A stretch of DNA of 64,000 nucleotides. Origin: Ferrithrix thermotolerans DSM 19514. GTDB lineage: Bacteria > Actinomycetota > Acidimicrobiia > Acidimicrobiales > Acidimicrobiaceae. The stretch is from positions 1 through 64,000 of the forward strand of contig NZ_FQUL01000010.1 of NCBI RefSeq assembly GCF_900128965.1. The letters run 5' to 3'. The notes under the pieces were generated by a model. The model was not told the DNA's origin. It searched no databases and was given only the letters and a program-made list of their open reading frames with translations. Positions 55,185 to 62,926 of the stretch are shown piece after piece. Positions within the stretch are counted from its first letter, which is position 1, and every line of letters begins with the position of its first letter. The position numbers were made by a program, and so were the translations under genes.

Positions 55185-57104
55185 CTAGCCTCGCAACGCC
55201 AGGGTCGTCTCTTCCTTCTCGGGTACTTCTTCGAGGTAAGACTTGCGGATCGGCAGGGTAAAGAGTGACTCCATCTGTATGACTCTCTTAAGTGCCAAGA
55301 AGATCGGCCAGGTTATTAGCCATGGAAGCAGACGAGCTCGCTTATAGTGCACTGCCAAAATTACAAATACGATAGCAGTGAGAGCAAACTCTACGACGAC
55401 CGCCAAGATTACTGCGAGGTCAACACTGTGAAGATCAGCCTTAGCCAGTAGGGCCAACAGTGCGATAGGCGCCGCACCTCGCATAATACTGACTCCTCGC
55501 ATAGACATGTTGCGAATCATGGAAAACCAAACTCTCGGACCCTCGTTTCCAGCGGTGAAGGGCGAGTGCCTGAAGAAGGTCTGTAGCGAAGCTCTGTTCC
55601 AACGTACTCTCTGCTCTCGGAACTCAGCTAATGTCACCGGGACGTCTTCCAAGATTCTTATATCGGTGTCGTACACAACCTGATATCCCAAGCGGCCAAA
55701 TTGCATCGTAAAGTCTGAGTCTTCACCGTTCATTCCCTCGACAAAACCATCCATTGCTAACGCAGGTTCTCTTCTAAAGGCTGTAAAGGTGCCGGGGACG
55801 CAACTCACGGAGTCTACGTACTCTAAAGACAAGAAGTTAAACCCAAAGAGCCTCAACTCCTCGAAGTTGCGCATTTTTTGGAACCACCTGTCGCCTCGAT
55901 CGGTTCTTGGCGCCGAAAGCGCACCGACCATGCCTACCTCAGGGTTCCTAAACCAGCGTGGCAGCGGAGTAAAGCAACCTGGAAGTACGTATGTATCTGC
56001 ATCGATCCGCACTACGATCTCAGAGACAGCTGTTCGAAGAGCGGCGTTAAGCGCCGCCGCCTTACCTCCATGTTCCAGCCTCAGAACAATCCCATCAAGC
56101 GCCTCACACCTCGCAAGAGCCTCTTCTGCAACCTCAACGGTTCGATCTCTGGATCCGTCATCACCGATGATCAGGTAAACCTTGCCCAGATACGTGCTTG
56201 CGGCAGCATCGAGATAGGAGATCACTGTAGCTATCGATTCAGCTTCGTTGAATGCTGGCATGATCACATTTATTGGATCATAGGTAACAGAGTCCATCGT
56301 GTCGGGTTTCTTACCAAGGAAGAAGAAAAAGACGAAGGCCAAGTTATAGAAGGTAGGCGTCGCAAAGAGTGGGAGAAGAAGGATGAAGTTGGCGATCGAT
56401 CTGTCAAGGCTCAGAAAGTAGACCGATAGGCTAATCGACACTACCAGAAAAGCGACCGTAACTATGACCGCAGAGCTCTGCAAGGGTCGCTTTGGGCGGA
56501 GAAGAGGAAGAACAGTGGGTCTTGGAAGCTGGTAGGTAACGGTGACGATCCGGAGATACACGAAGGTGGCAACAAAGAGATCGACCAATACACCCTCTAA
56601 AGACAAAGAGCCGATTGGTAGATGGGTCATAGTTGCAAAAACCGTCAGCAATGCGTCCAGTGAAACCACAAAGACTGCATAAACAGTCGCTGTCCATACA
56701 ACCTGAAGCTTTTTCGTAAGTGGCGCAGGCATGACGATCGCTAAAGCCAAAAGGTCGGCTGCGATCAAAAAGCGATAGAGCACCGGGAAGGGCCCAGCAG
56801 ACACAAGCTCCAAGGTGCTCGGAGCTCCAGGTACTACAGCGGTATCTACTGCTCGAACTACGTAGGAGTACCAACTAGCGAAGTGTTGATAGTCGACTAT
56901 GAGAATCACCGTAGCAAAGGTGATATACGCAAAAAGTAGCGTGGGTCTCGTGAAGTGTCCCTTGGTGTTCTGTCCTAGTCGCACCACCGAAAGGCCGTCT
57001 CCCTTGTCGGAGGTTGAAGGGAGAAACAGTGGATAGACAAGAGTCGTGAGGGAACCTAACAAAAGTACAACTATTATAATCAGCCCTAAAAAGTCAACTT
57101 TCAA
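55185..57104 (-). CDS. Processive-type GT2 glycosyltransferase
   Basis: 639 residues. About seven helices occupy the first 265 residues, the catalytic domain spans 285-500, and several helices follow. NVIMPAFNEAES starts the GT-A fold, IGDDGSRDRT binds the nucleotide, RIDADTYVLPG has the metal-binding DxD, NGEDSDFTMQFG the base Asp, and QRVRWNRAS the QxxRW motif of processive synthases (cellulose, hyaluronan, poly-N-acetylglucosamine). The many extra N-terminal helices are unusual. It lies 42 bases downstream of the HlyD gene, so a polymer exporter is likely; the sugar is unknown. Confidence 0.88.
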   Translation of the reverse strand: MKVDFLGLIIIVVLLLGSLTTLVYPLFLPSTSDKGDGLSVVRLGQNTKGHFTRPTLLFAYITFATVILIVDYQHFASWYSYVVRAVDTAVVPGAPSTLELVSAGPFPVLYRFLIAADLLALAIVMPAPLTKKLQVVWTATVYAVFVVSLDALLTVFATMTHLPIGSLSLEGVLVDLFVATFVYLRIVTVTYQLPRPTVLPLLRPKRPLQSSAVIVTVAFLVVSISLSVYFLSLDRSIANFILLLPLFATPTFYNLAFVFFFFLGKKPDTMDSVTYDPINVIMPAFNEAESIATVISYLDAAASTYLGKVYLIIGDDGSRDRTVEVAEEALARCEALDGIVLRLEHGGKAAALNAALRTAVSEIVVRIDADTYVLPGCFTPLPRWFRNPEVGMVGALSAPRTDRGDRWFQKMRNFEELRLFGFNFLSLEYVDSVSCVPGTFTAFRREPALAMDGFVEGMNGEDSDFTMQFGRLGYQVVYDTDIRILEDVPVTLAEFREQRVRWNRASLQTFFRHSPFTAGNEGPRVWFSMIRNMSMRGVSIMRGAAPIALLALLAKADLHSVDLAVILAVVVEFALTAIVFVILAVHYKRARLLPWLITWPIFLALKRVIQMESLFTLPIRKSYLEEVPEKEETTLALRG

Positions 57105-57146
57105 AAGCGCAAACCTTTCATTTCATGACAGATGCAGTCACCGAAG

Positions 57147-58436
57147 TTATCCAACCGTAGCTGAGCCGGTCATTCCAGGCAAAACGCTTTTCGGCATCGC
57201 ACCCTTCATGTCGATCCGGACCTCGTAGTAAGTCTGACCGTTTACCTGGGTCGCAATGGGTTCAAAGGTGCCGACCTTGCCGGTGAAGGTGTCTGACACG
57301 CCAGGAAGAGAGATAGTAACCCTCGATCCAGGGGCCAAAGTATCGAGCTCACTCTGGGGAACATCGACGGTTACGTACCACCTAGAGGTTACATCAAGTA
57401 CAACAAGTGCATTCTTTGTCGAATTTGAAGAGTTAGTTACACCCGACTCTACAGAGTTCAGGCCACCGCTCTGCGACGACGCCCCCTGAGGAGTAGTCGC
57501 ATAGTAATACTGTGAGACCCCCGATGATCCCACAACACCACCAATGTTCCCATTTACATCCTCGACAACACCAGACACTGGGGCTCGAAGCATAAGGCTG
57601 CTGAGGATCGACTCGTCGTAGGCCAGCTGTGCTTGATCGTTAGCTAGTTGAGCCTTTGCGCTTTGGATCTGAGCGTTCGAACCTTTAGCGGTGGCTACTG
57701 CGATTCCGTTTTGGGCAAGACCAAGCTGCGAATTGGCGTTCTGAAGAGCAGCTGTAGCCTGGTTCTGATCGTTGATTACCTGCGCCTGAGCTGAACTAAG
57801 TTCAGCCTGAGCCTGCGATAGCTGTTTTTGATCGTTTGCAACCTGCTCACTCAGACTTAAGCAGGTGGCGTACAGGGTTGACTGTCCCGAGGAGACAGAC
57901 GCCGTCGAGGGAGGAGGAGTAACTCCGTTTGGACAAGCCGTCTGAAACAGACTCTGGTCGTTGCTCAGCGCTGCTTGAGCGCTAGATACCAGAGTCCTAT
58001 ACTGAGAAACAAGCTGGTTTCCAGCGGAGGTGATATTGTTAAACGCTGACTGCGACGCCTGAACCGCTTGCTGAGCTTGTGAGACCTTTAGGTCAAGAGT
58101 GCTCGCCTCAGACGATGGCAACGTCGGAGCAACTAACGAAGCAAGGTTTGCCTCATCAGCGGCGACGGTCGCCTCGTTCGCAGAGACTTTTTGGGATATC
58201 GGTCCTACTGATTCGACCGCGAGAATCTGGCCCTCTTTCACTCTTTCGCCGCTTGCCACCGGTAGGCTAGTTATGGTCCCTGAGTAAGTAAAGTTGAGAT
58301 CAAGCTGTTCGAATGGCTGTACCGTAGCGACCAGGTTTCCACTTCGTACTCTAATCACATCGATAACCGAAATAATCAGCACGACCACAAGCACAATGGC
58401 TAGTGCTACGCTCCCAATAACACGCTTATCTTTCAT
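57147..58436 (-). CDS. HlyD-family adaptor protein
   Basis: 429 residues. One N-terminal helix (VALAIVLVVVLIISVIDVI) anchors it. YSGTITSLPVASGERVKEGQ is half of a lipoyl-like domain, then a Gln/Ala/Ser-rich coiled coil (about 90-265) and LRAPVSGVVEDVNGNIGGV close it. A beta-barrel follows (VPQSELDTLAPGSRVTISLP). In a single-membrane actinobacterium it would bridge an exporter and the wall. No ABC transporter is adjacent; the GT2 gene downstream is its only partner. Confidence 0.88.
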   Translation of the reverse strand: MKDKRVIGSVALAIVLVVVLIISVIDVIRVRSGNLVATVQPFEQLDLNFTYSGTITSLPVASGERVKEGQILAVESVGPISQKVSANEATVAADEANLASLVAPTLPSSEASTLDLKVSQAQQAVQASQSAFNNITSAGNQLVSQYRTLVSSAQAALSNDQSLFQTACPNGVTPPPSTASVSSGQSTLYATCLSLSEQVANDQKQLSQAQAELSSAQAQVINDQNQATAALQNANSQLGLAQNGIAVATAKGSNAQIQSAKAQLANDQAQLAYDESILSSLMLRAPVSGVVEDVNGNIGGVVGSSGVSQYYYATTPQGASSQSGGLNSVESGVTNSSNSTKNALVVLDVTSRWYVTVDVPQSELDTLAPGSRVTISLPGVSDTFTGKVGTFEPIATQVNGQTYYEVRIDMKGAMPKSVLPGMTGSATVG

Positions 58437-59099
58437 CGGTCACCTCTTGAGGCACGGGCCAAAACCCTGGACGTGTGGGCTCATTCACATTCGACACTAT
58501 AGTAGACAACCTTTACTTCAACCTGAACATGTAAAACCTTTGATAACCCTGAGAGTGTGGCCTCAAAAGAACCAAAGTAAATCGGGACCTCCAGAGCCTC
58601 TTACAGCCAGAGACACCATATAAGATAGCACGCAAATATCGTCCGCTCTTTAAAATTCGCAGTTATTTGAGGACCCAACTGCTGTTTCTCTAAGGTATCG
58701 ACTAAGGAATTCGGTCCTCGGTAATCCCAACCCGTCCCGCTACCAACACAGAAGTCTCACCCATCAAGCTCTCCCTGCGCTAAGAGGTCCTTAGTGCGCC
58801 CTAAGTAACAAAGCAAGCGTCAGCAAAAGCACAACCACTGTTCTGGTTGTTTCATTGGTGTTCACGATGATCCGCGCTTCAAAATCAAAGATAAAGTGCG
58901 CCTTGCAAATTGGAGTGCTTTGCGGTGTTGAGTTCTATCACTGAGGGACCAGGATGTTTCGAGATCTCCCTATGCTGTTCAATCTATCATAAAATGGCCG
59001 GCTTCATGTGTCGATACCTGCTTGGTGACATCCGAAGTAAGGGATAGACTATCTAAGAGAACCCGACCAAAACTACGGCTAGAGGCTTACTGGGTAACG
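58437..59099. other. 663-base stretch without a recognised gene
   Basis: No frame gives a recognisable protein. A hairpin with ACAACCA and TGGTTGT arms lies at 58831-58850 without a T-tract. The upstream side must hold the promoter of the HlyD-GT2 unit; TATAGT at about 58498-58503 may be part of it. Nothing else is clear. Confidence 0.5.
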
Positions 59100-59993
59100 T
59101 TAGTGAAGATAGCTTTGTAGGAGATCTATTGCTGGAATGGGGTTCAACGCAGAACAAGTTGGGCAAGTTGCGCCGGGAGAAGGAATATTGATCCAAAATC
59201 CACTAACGCTACTTTGCACAGCTGAGGCATCTTCAACGAGGACCGATCCTGTGGGTACCACCCCATTGCGACCGCTTGTAGTTAGTCCGGCAAGGATAGT
59301 AACCGTTGGGTTTGCGTCTCTTATCTGCTGCGCCGCAGAGGTGACAAACTGAGCGTAAAGAGCCGGACTGTTCTCTAGAGACTGCGCCTGAATATCTACT
59401 ACGTCTGCGATCTTAGCCAGGGAGGTGTATAGACCCGAAGATAGAATCTGTTCATAGAGCGGCCCCTTACCAACCCCCTTAAATAGATCCAAGCCGGGAG
59501 TTGCGACGAGCTTTAGACCCCTAGAATGCAGAAGAGTCGAAGCCTCCTCGTAGTACTGTTCGGGATTCTGTTGTTCTTGAAGTGGGGTAAAACTCCAGTG
59601 CTCGAGGTCTACTACCACACCGTAAACACCGTTAGGGACACCTAACTGCAACTGACTCTGTAGCGCAGCGACAGATTTGACGTCGATTAAAGCTTTAGCT
59701 CCGATTCCGCCTGGATGCTGATTAGGGCCAAAGATAACGAAGTTATTGGGACTACTTAGTATCGTTTGTGAAAGAGTCTCAGGTAAATACTTCGTGGCAG
59801 CCGTGTATGTAATCAGCCAGCTGGGAGAGGATTGAGATATTGATGTCACAGGAACAGATCCAAGTGTCGTTGTGGTGCGGGCTGTCTCTTTAGAAGGCTT
59901 CCTACTGGTACCTTTTGCGCCTTTGGAACCACTAGTTCCACACGCCGAAAGAGCGATAGCCGCTGAGAGGATAAGAGCTATCGCCTTTAGCAA
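59100..59993 (-). CDS. Secreted lipoprotein, paralog A of an unrecognised family
   Basis: 297 residues from a TTG. A signal peptide ends in the lipobox ALSAC (Cys 18), and a Lys/Thr/Ser-rich linker follows. The domain (about 55-297) has VVVDLEHWSFTPLQEQQNP, KLVATPGLDLF, DVVDIQAQSLEN, ILAGLTTSGR and GFWINIPSPGATCPTC. The pattern of alternating strands and helices with acidic strand ends suggests a TIM-barrel glycosidase-like fold, but I do not know the family. It is a clear paralog of the protein at 60407-61267, transcribed divergently. The GT2/HlyD genes are next. Confidence 0.75.
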   Translation of the reverse strand: MLKAIALILSAAIALSACGTSGSKGAKGTSRKPSKETARTTTTLGSVPVTSISQSSPSWLITYTAATKYLPETLSQTILSSPNNFVIFGPNQHPGGIGAKALIDVKSVAALQSQLQLGVPNGVYGVVVDLEHWSFTPLQEQQNPEQYYEEASTLLHSRGLKLVATPGLDLFKGVGKGPLYEQILSSGLYTSLAKIADVVDIQAQSLENSPALYAQFVTSAAQQIRDANPTVTILAGLTTSGRNGVVPTGSVLVEDASAVQSSVSGFWINIPSPGATCPTCSALNPIPAIDLLQSYLH

Positions 59994-60406
59994 ACGTCTC
60001 AGTTCACCGTCTCCCTAACTAGTTATACCGGCTCTATCTGCCAGATCTCATCCTACACCGTCCACATAGCACTTCCCAGCGGTCACATCGGTTGAGTCGG
60101 CAAATTGTGTTTACTCCTATAACCATAACCTATAGATAATGGCGGCAGTTGAATTTATGATGTTGGACTCCCGCTTATAGATGTAAGGACTTCCTGAAGA
60201 TCTAATTCTGCTCCACATAGTGCGTCTCTTCTTCTTGGAGCCCACAGCGGGTAGCGGTATCGCCATCAACAAGGTAACTACCAACTTCTTTCGTTCGCCC
60301 AAAGCAGGAGATGGTCCGCTTCGTATGTGATGAATCGACTCTCGCTAAAGATCTAACTAAACCTTGACGAAGCTATAGAGGATCGGTCTAAGCATTGGAG
60401 GACAAA
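59994..60406. other. 413-base divergent intergenic region
   Basis: It separates the two paralogous secreted-protein genes and must hold both promoters. I see no frame with a recognisable product. A 61-codon minus-strand frame at 60117-60302 is basic and looks like chance. Confidence 0.5.
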
Positions 60407-61267
60407 TTGCGATTGAAGGGGCGTATCCAACCAAAATACATCTCAGCCAGAGTAGTTTTCTCACTATCTTTACTTGGGGTTATGCTCCTCTCGGGGGTCG
60501 GAACAACCATTGGGAGTTCGACTAGGCTTGCATCCGTGAATAGATCATGGAACTGGATGATAGCTAACTCCGCGCTCTCGCAGCTAACTCCAGCGGTCCA
60601 GAGCAATCTCAATCAAGCAGGTAACTACGTTATAGTGCCGCCTAACAGTCCCCCGACCTTGAGCTTTTCAGCCCAGAAGATAACTACTTATAAGAGTTAC
60701 GCAGACTTTCAGCTTGCGATACAGGAACACGCCGTTCCAGCAGGCACCACAGGCATACTTCTCGACCTTGAGAGGTGGCAGTTCACTCCCCTAGTCGAAC
60801 AGCAGGACCCTCTTAAATACTACGCGATGGCGAGCGTTCTGGCGAGAAGATACGGCTATTACTTGATCGCTGCTCCCGGACTATCTCTAATTCCGGGTGA
60901 CTTTCCTCAAAAGCTCGCCTATATCTCGCGAAGTGACTTCTACGGCAAGCTATCACAGTATGCGCAGATCGTCGAGGTTCAAAGTCAATCGCTTGAGTTT
61001 AACCCTGGCAACTTTAACCATCTTTTGAATGTGGCTGTCGAGCAGGCTAAGAGTTCGAATGTCGACGCCGAAGTCTACGCTGGTCTGAGCACCAATCCCC
61101 CAGCCGGGATTGCTACTACCTCCCAACTTCTAAACCTTATATCTACAACTCCGATAGAGATACAAGGATTTTGGATGAACATTCCATCACCGGGACCGAT
61201 GTGCCCCAACTGCAACGTACAGTCGCCCCAGGTGGCGGACGATCTATTTCAGGCTATAGGACTATAG
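60407..61267 (+). CDS. Secreted or anchored protein, paralog B of the unrecognised family
   Basis: About 286 residues from the TTG at 60407, chosen for GGAGG just before it; a TTG at 60395 is the alternative. An uncleaved-looking helix (VVFSLSLLGVMLLSGVGTTI) replaces the lipobox of paralog A. The domain is shared: LLDLERWQFTPLVEQQDP, YLIAAPGLSLI, IVEVQSQSLEFNPGN, VYAGLSTNP, GFWMNIPSPGPMCPNC. The closing CPxC pair and the DLE and QSLE acidic residues are the best candidates for function. The next gene begins 26 bases downstream and is probably cotranscribed. Confidence 0.75.
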   Translation: MRLKGRIQPKYISARVVFSLSLLGVMLLSGVGTTIGSSTRLASVNRSWNWMIANSALSQLTPAVQSNLNQAGNYVIVPPNSPPTLSFSAQKITTYKSYADFQLAIQEHAVPAGTTGILLDLERWQFTPLVEQQDPLKYYAMASVLARRYGYYLIAAPGLSLIPGDFPQKLAYISRSDFYGKLSQYAQIVEVQSQSLEFNPGNFNHLLNVAVEQAKSSNVDAEVYAGLSTNPPAGIATTSQLLNLISTTPIEIQGFWMNIPSPGPMCPNCNVQSPQVADDLFQAIGL

Positions 61268-61293
61268 ATGTATCATGGAAGATAGGAGCGACG

Positions 61294-62166
61294 ATGACCG
61301 CTGACAACTACAACTTCAAGGTTCCCAAGGTAAACTACAAGTGTACGAAATTTAGCGTTGTTGGGCGGGTCATAAATCTAGGTCCGTTAGCGAGTGGATT
61401 CGTAGTAGGTGTGCTTGCATACCTTATACTATCGCTAGAGAGAACCTCCAAAGAACTGGCAATACCGCTTTCTCTGGCTGTAGCGATGCTTATTGCATCT
61501 GTTAGTCTTTGGGTTGCCTCAATTCTCGAAAAAAGGACTCTTAGGTCCAACTCCTGGCTTCAGGACTCGATCGATCGAGCCATAGTGTGCCTCAACACCC
61601 AGATACTTGGCGAACTGAAGGCATACGAACAAAACACCAAGAACTTGCAACTAGAGATTGTCTCCTCGGGTGTCATTGGACTTCGTGACTTGACCACTGT
61701 CTACATACATCCTGTTTCTAAGGAGCTAATAGAGATGAAGCTTCAACTAGCAGCACTAAATGGCATCTCTGCCACCGAGAGGCTCAATATCTCAAGGTTC
61801 GGCTTTGAACTCGAGGAACTACGTTCATGGAACCCGCAGAGCGGACAACTCCAGCGCGCTCATCTAATCTGTTACCTCGATGTGCCCCAGGTATCCTTGG
61901 ATGACTTCAACGTCTATACCTCTCGCTCAAGCGATGTGGTTGGCCGTCTGCTAGCTATCGCTTCTGCACCGATTAGTGAGCAAATTACGACAACGTTAGC
62001 GAAAGGCAGGTTCAGAGATCTTGTAGATCAGCTTGCCACAGTCGCTGATCTACGCTCAGAGCCACCAAACTCTACGCTCTCAGATCGAATTGAACGCGCG
62101 TCTGCGACTCTAGGTACACATTCACAAAGAGAGCAAGGTGAAGACAACGCAACTCATGAAAGATGA
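61294..62166 (+). CDS. Two-helix membrane protein of unknown function
   Basis: About 290 residues from the ATG at 61294, chosen for GGAG seven bases before it; the longer frame lies inside paralog B. Two close helices (GPLASGFVVGVLAYLILSL and IPLSLAVAMLIASVSLWVAS) form a hairpin with a short charged turn. The remaining 210 residues are soluble, mostly helical, and probably cytoplasmic. No motif is recognised. Its position suggests it works with paralog B. Confidence 0.6.
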   Translation: MTADNYNFKVPKVNYKCTKFSVVGRVINLGPLASGFVVGVLAYLILSLERTSKELAIPLSLAVAMLIASVSLWVASILEKRTLRSNSWLQDSIDRAIVCLNTQILGELKAYEQNTKNLQLEIVSSGVIGLRDLTTVYIHPVSKELIEMKLQLAALNGISATERLNISRFGFELEELRSWNPQSGQLQRAHLICYLDVPQVSLDDFNVYTSRSSDVVGRLLAIASAPISEQITTTLAKGRFRDLVDQLATVADLRSEPPNSTLSDRIERASATLGTHSQREQGEDNATHER

Positions 62167-62265
62167 TGGCCAACCGACATATTCTCCACATCTCTCCATG
62201 AAGACTCTATAGCGATACTGGTTGAGCGGCTTGGCGACCGCAACCCCCCATCGGTAAGGGCGGGG

Positions 62266-62412
62266 TCAAGGTCGCCCGCTACGAGGGGGCCGTCCTTGCC
62301 GATTAGGCGACTGCTGGTTTTCGATGTATCGCTTGATGATGTCTAGGGGCGCGCCACCCGCTGAGACCACACAGTACGAGGGGGACCAGAAGTGCTCTCC
62401 GTTCCATAAATC
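62266..62412 (-). pseudogene. IS200/IS605 TnpA C-terminal relic
   Basis: The frame reads LWNGEHFWSPSYCVVSAGG, then APLDIIKRYIENQ, and stops at 62266. This is the C-terminal third of a Y1 transposase with its catalytic Tyr in KRYIENQ. The N-terminal HUH part is missing. It lies directly after, and in the same frame as, the TnpB tail, separated only by TAA. Confidence 0.7.
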
Positions 62413-62618
62413 TTACGCAAATCTACTCACACAGATTTGCAGTTTATTTACTACTTCGTTGAAGCCAGTTTCACCATCCACCAAACCAAGGCTTAGTGGA
62501 TGGCCAGAGCTTTCTTCTCCACAGTCGTTACTTTCGGCGGAACTCGCCGTAGGGCAACTTAGGGTTGCCAGTCCAACTCTCTCAATGTTGATCGCAGCAT
62601 TGGTATCTCGTCTGAACG
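62413..62618 (-). pseudogene. TnpB C-terminal relic
   Basis: RRDTNAAINIERVGLATLSC is the last RuvC motif region of TnpB with its Asp, followed by the usual Gly/Glu/Ser-rich tail and a TAA at 62413. Everything before the Asp is missing and is replaced by hexapeptide-repeat codons in another frame. It is a different TnpB lineage from the relic at 1.1-2.1 kb. Confidence 0.7.
62474..62569 (-). repeat. Three hairpins inside the TnpB tail
   Basis: Perfect stems: CCATCCAC with GTGGATGG (62474-62503), CGGCG with CGCCG (62535-62549) and GGCAAC with GTTGCC (62553-62569). Stacked hairpins in the 3' end of tnpB are what the omega RNA scaffold consists of in active elements. Here tnpB is truncated, so it is at most a relic. 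Confidence 0.4.
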
Positions 62619-62863
62619 GTGCCGTAGACCTGCGCATCCCCGTAGACCCGACTGGCTCCGCCGACCTAGCTGTCTCCGAAGACTCGTGCCTTGTCGTAGA
62701 TCTTCGCGTCCCCGTAGACGCAGGCGCTGTCGAAGACTAGAGCATTCGGCCCCACGTATACGGAATCCTCGACGTAGGCGGTGTCAGCTACCCAGCCCCC
62801 ACCCCAGCGGTGTTGATGGGCTGGGACGGGGCCGTCGCCGTCTTGGAAGTCGAAGAGTGGCAC
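62619..62863 (-). pseudogene. Hexapeptide-repeat protein, truncated
   Basis: From a GTG at 62863: a short start LFDFQDGDGPVPAHQHRWGG, then GWVADTAYVEDSVYVGPNA and repeats of the type xVYGDAxIYDKAxVFGDS, a TAG stop, and more repeats in the same frame (SRVYGDAQVYG) before the TnpB relic. Such proteins fold as left-handed helices. The stop codon and the junction mark it as broken. Confidence 0.55.
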
Positions 62864-62898
62864 GTAACTAGGGTACGACGTGCTGACTGCCCATTTCT

Positions 62899-62914
62899 AG
62901 GGGTTGATAGCCCT
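62899..62914. repeat. Short hairpin next to the IS relics
   Basis: AGGG and CCCT arms around GTTGATAG. TTGAT is a known target motif of some IS605-group elements, and the site lies between the hexapeptide relic and the glycosidase-like gene, so it could be an element end. It could equally be a weak terminator for the gene to its right. Confidence 0.2.
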
Positions 62915-62926
62915 TATTGACGTCCT

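Noticed and set aside
55080-55268. 62-codon plus-strand frame between the MFS and GT2 genes
   Set aside because: It runs into the end of the GT2 gene in antisense and shows no family motif.
60117-60302. 61-codon minus-strand frame between the paralogs
   Set aside because: No motif and no ribosome site; it occupies a region that must hold two promoters.
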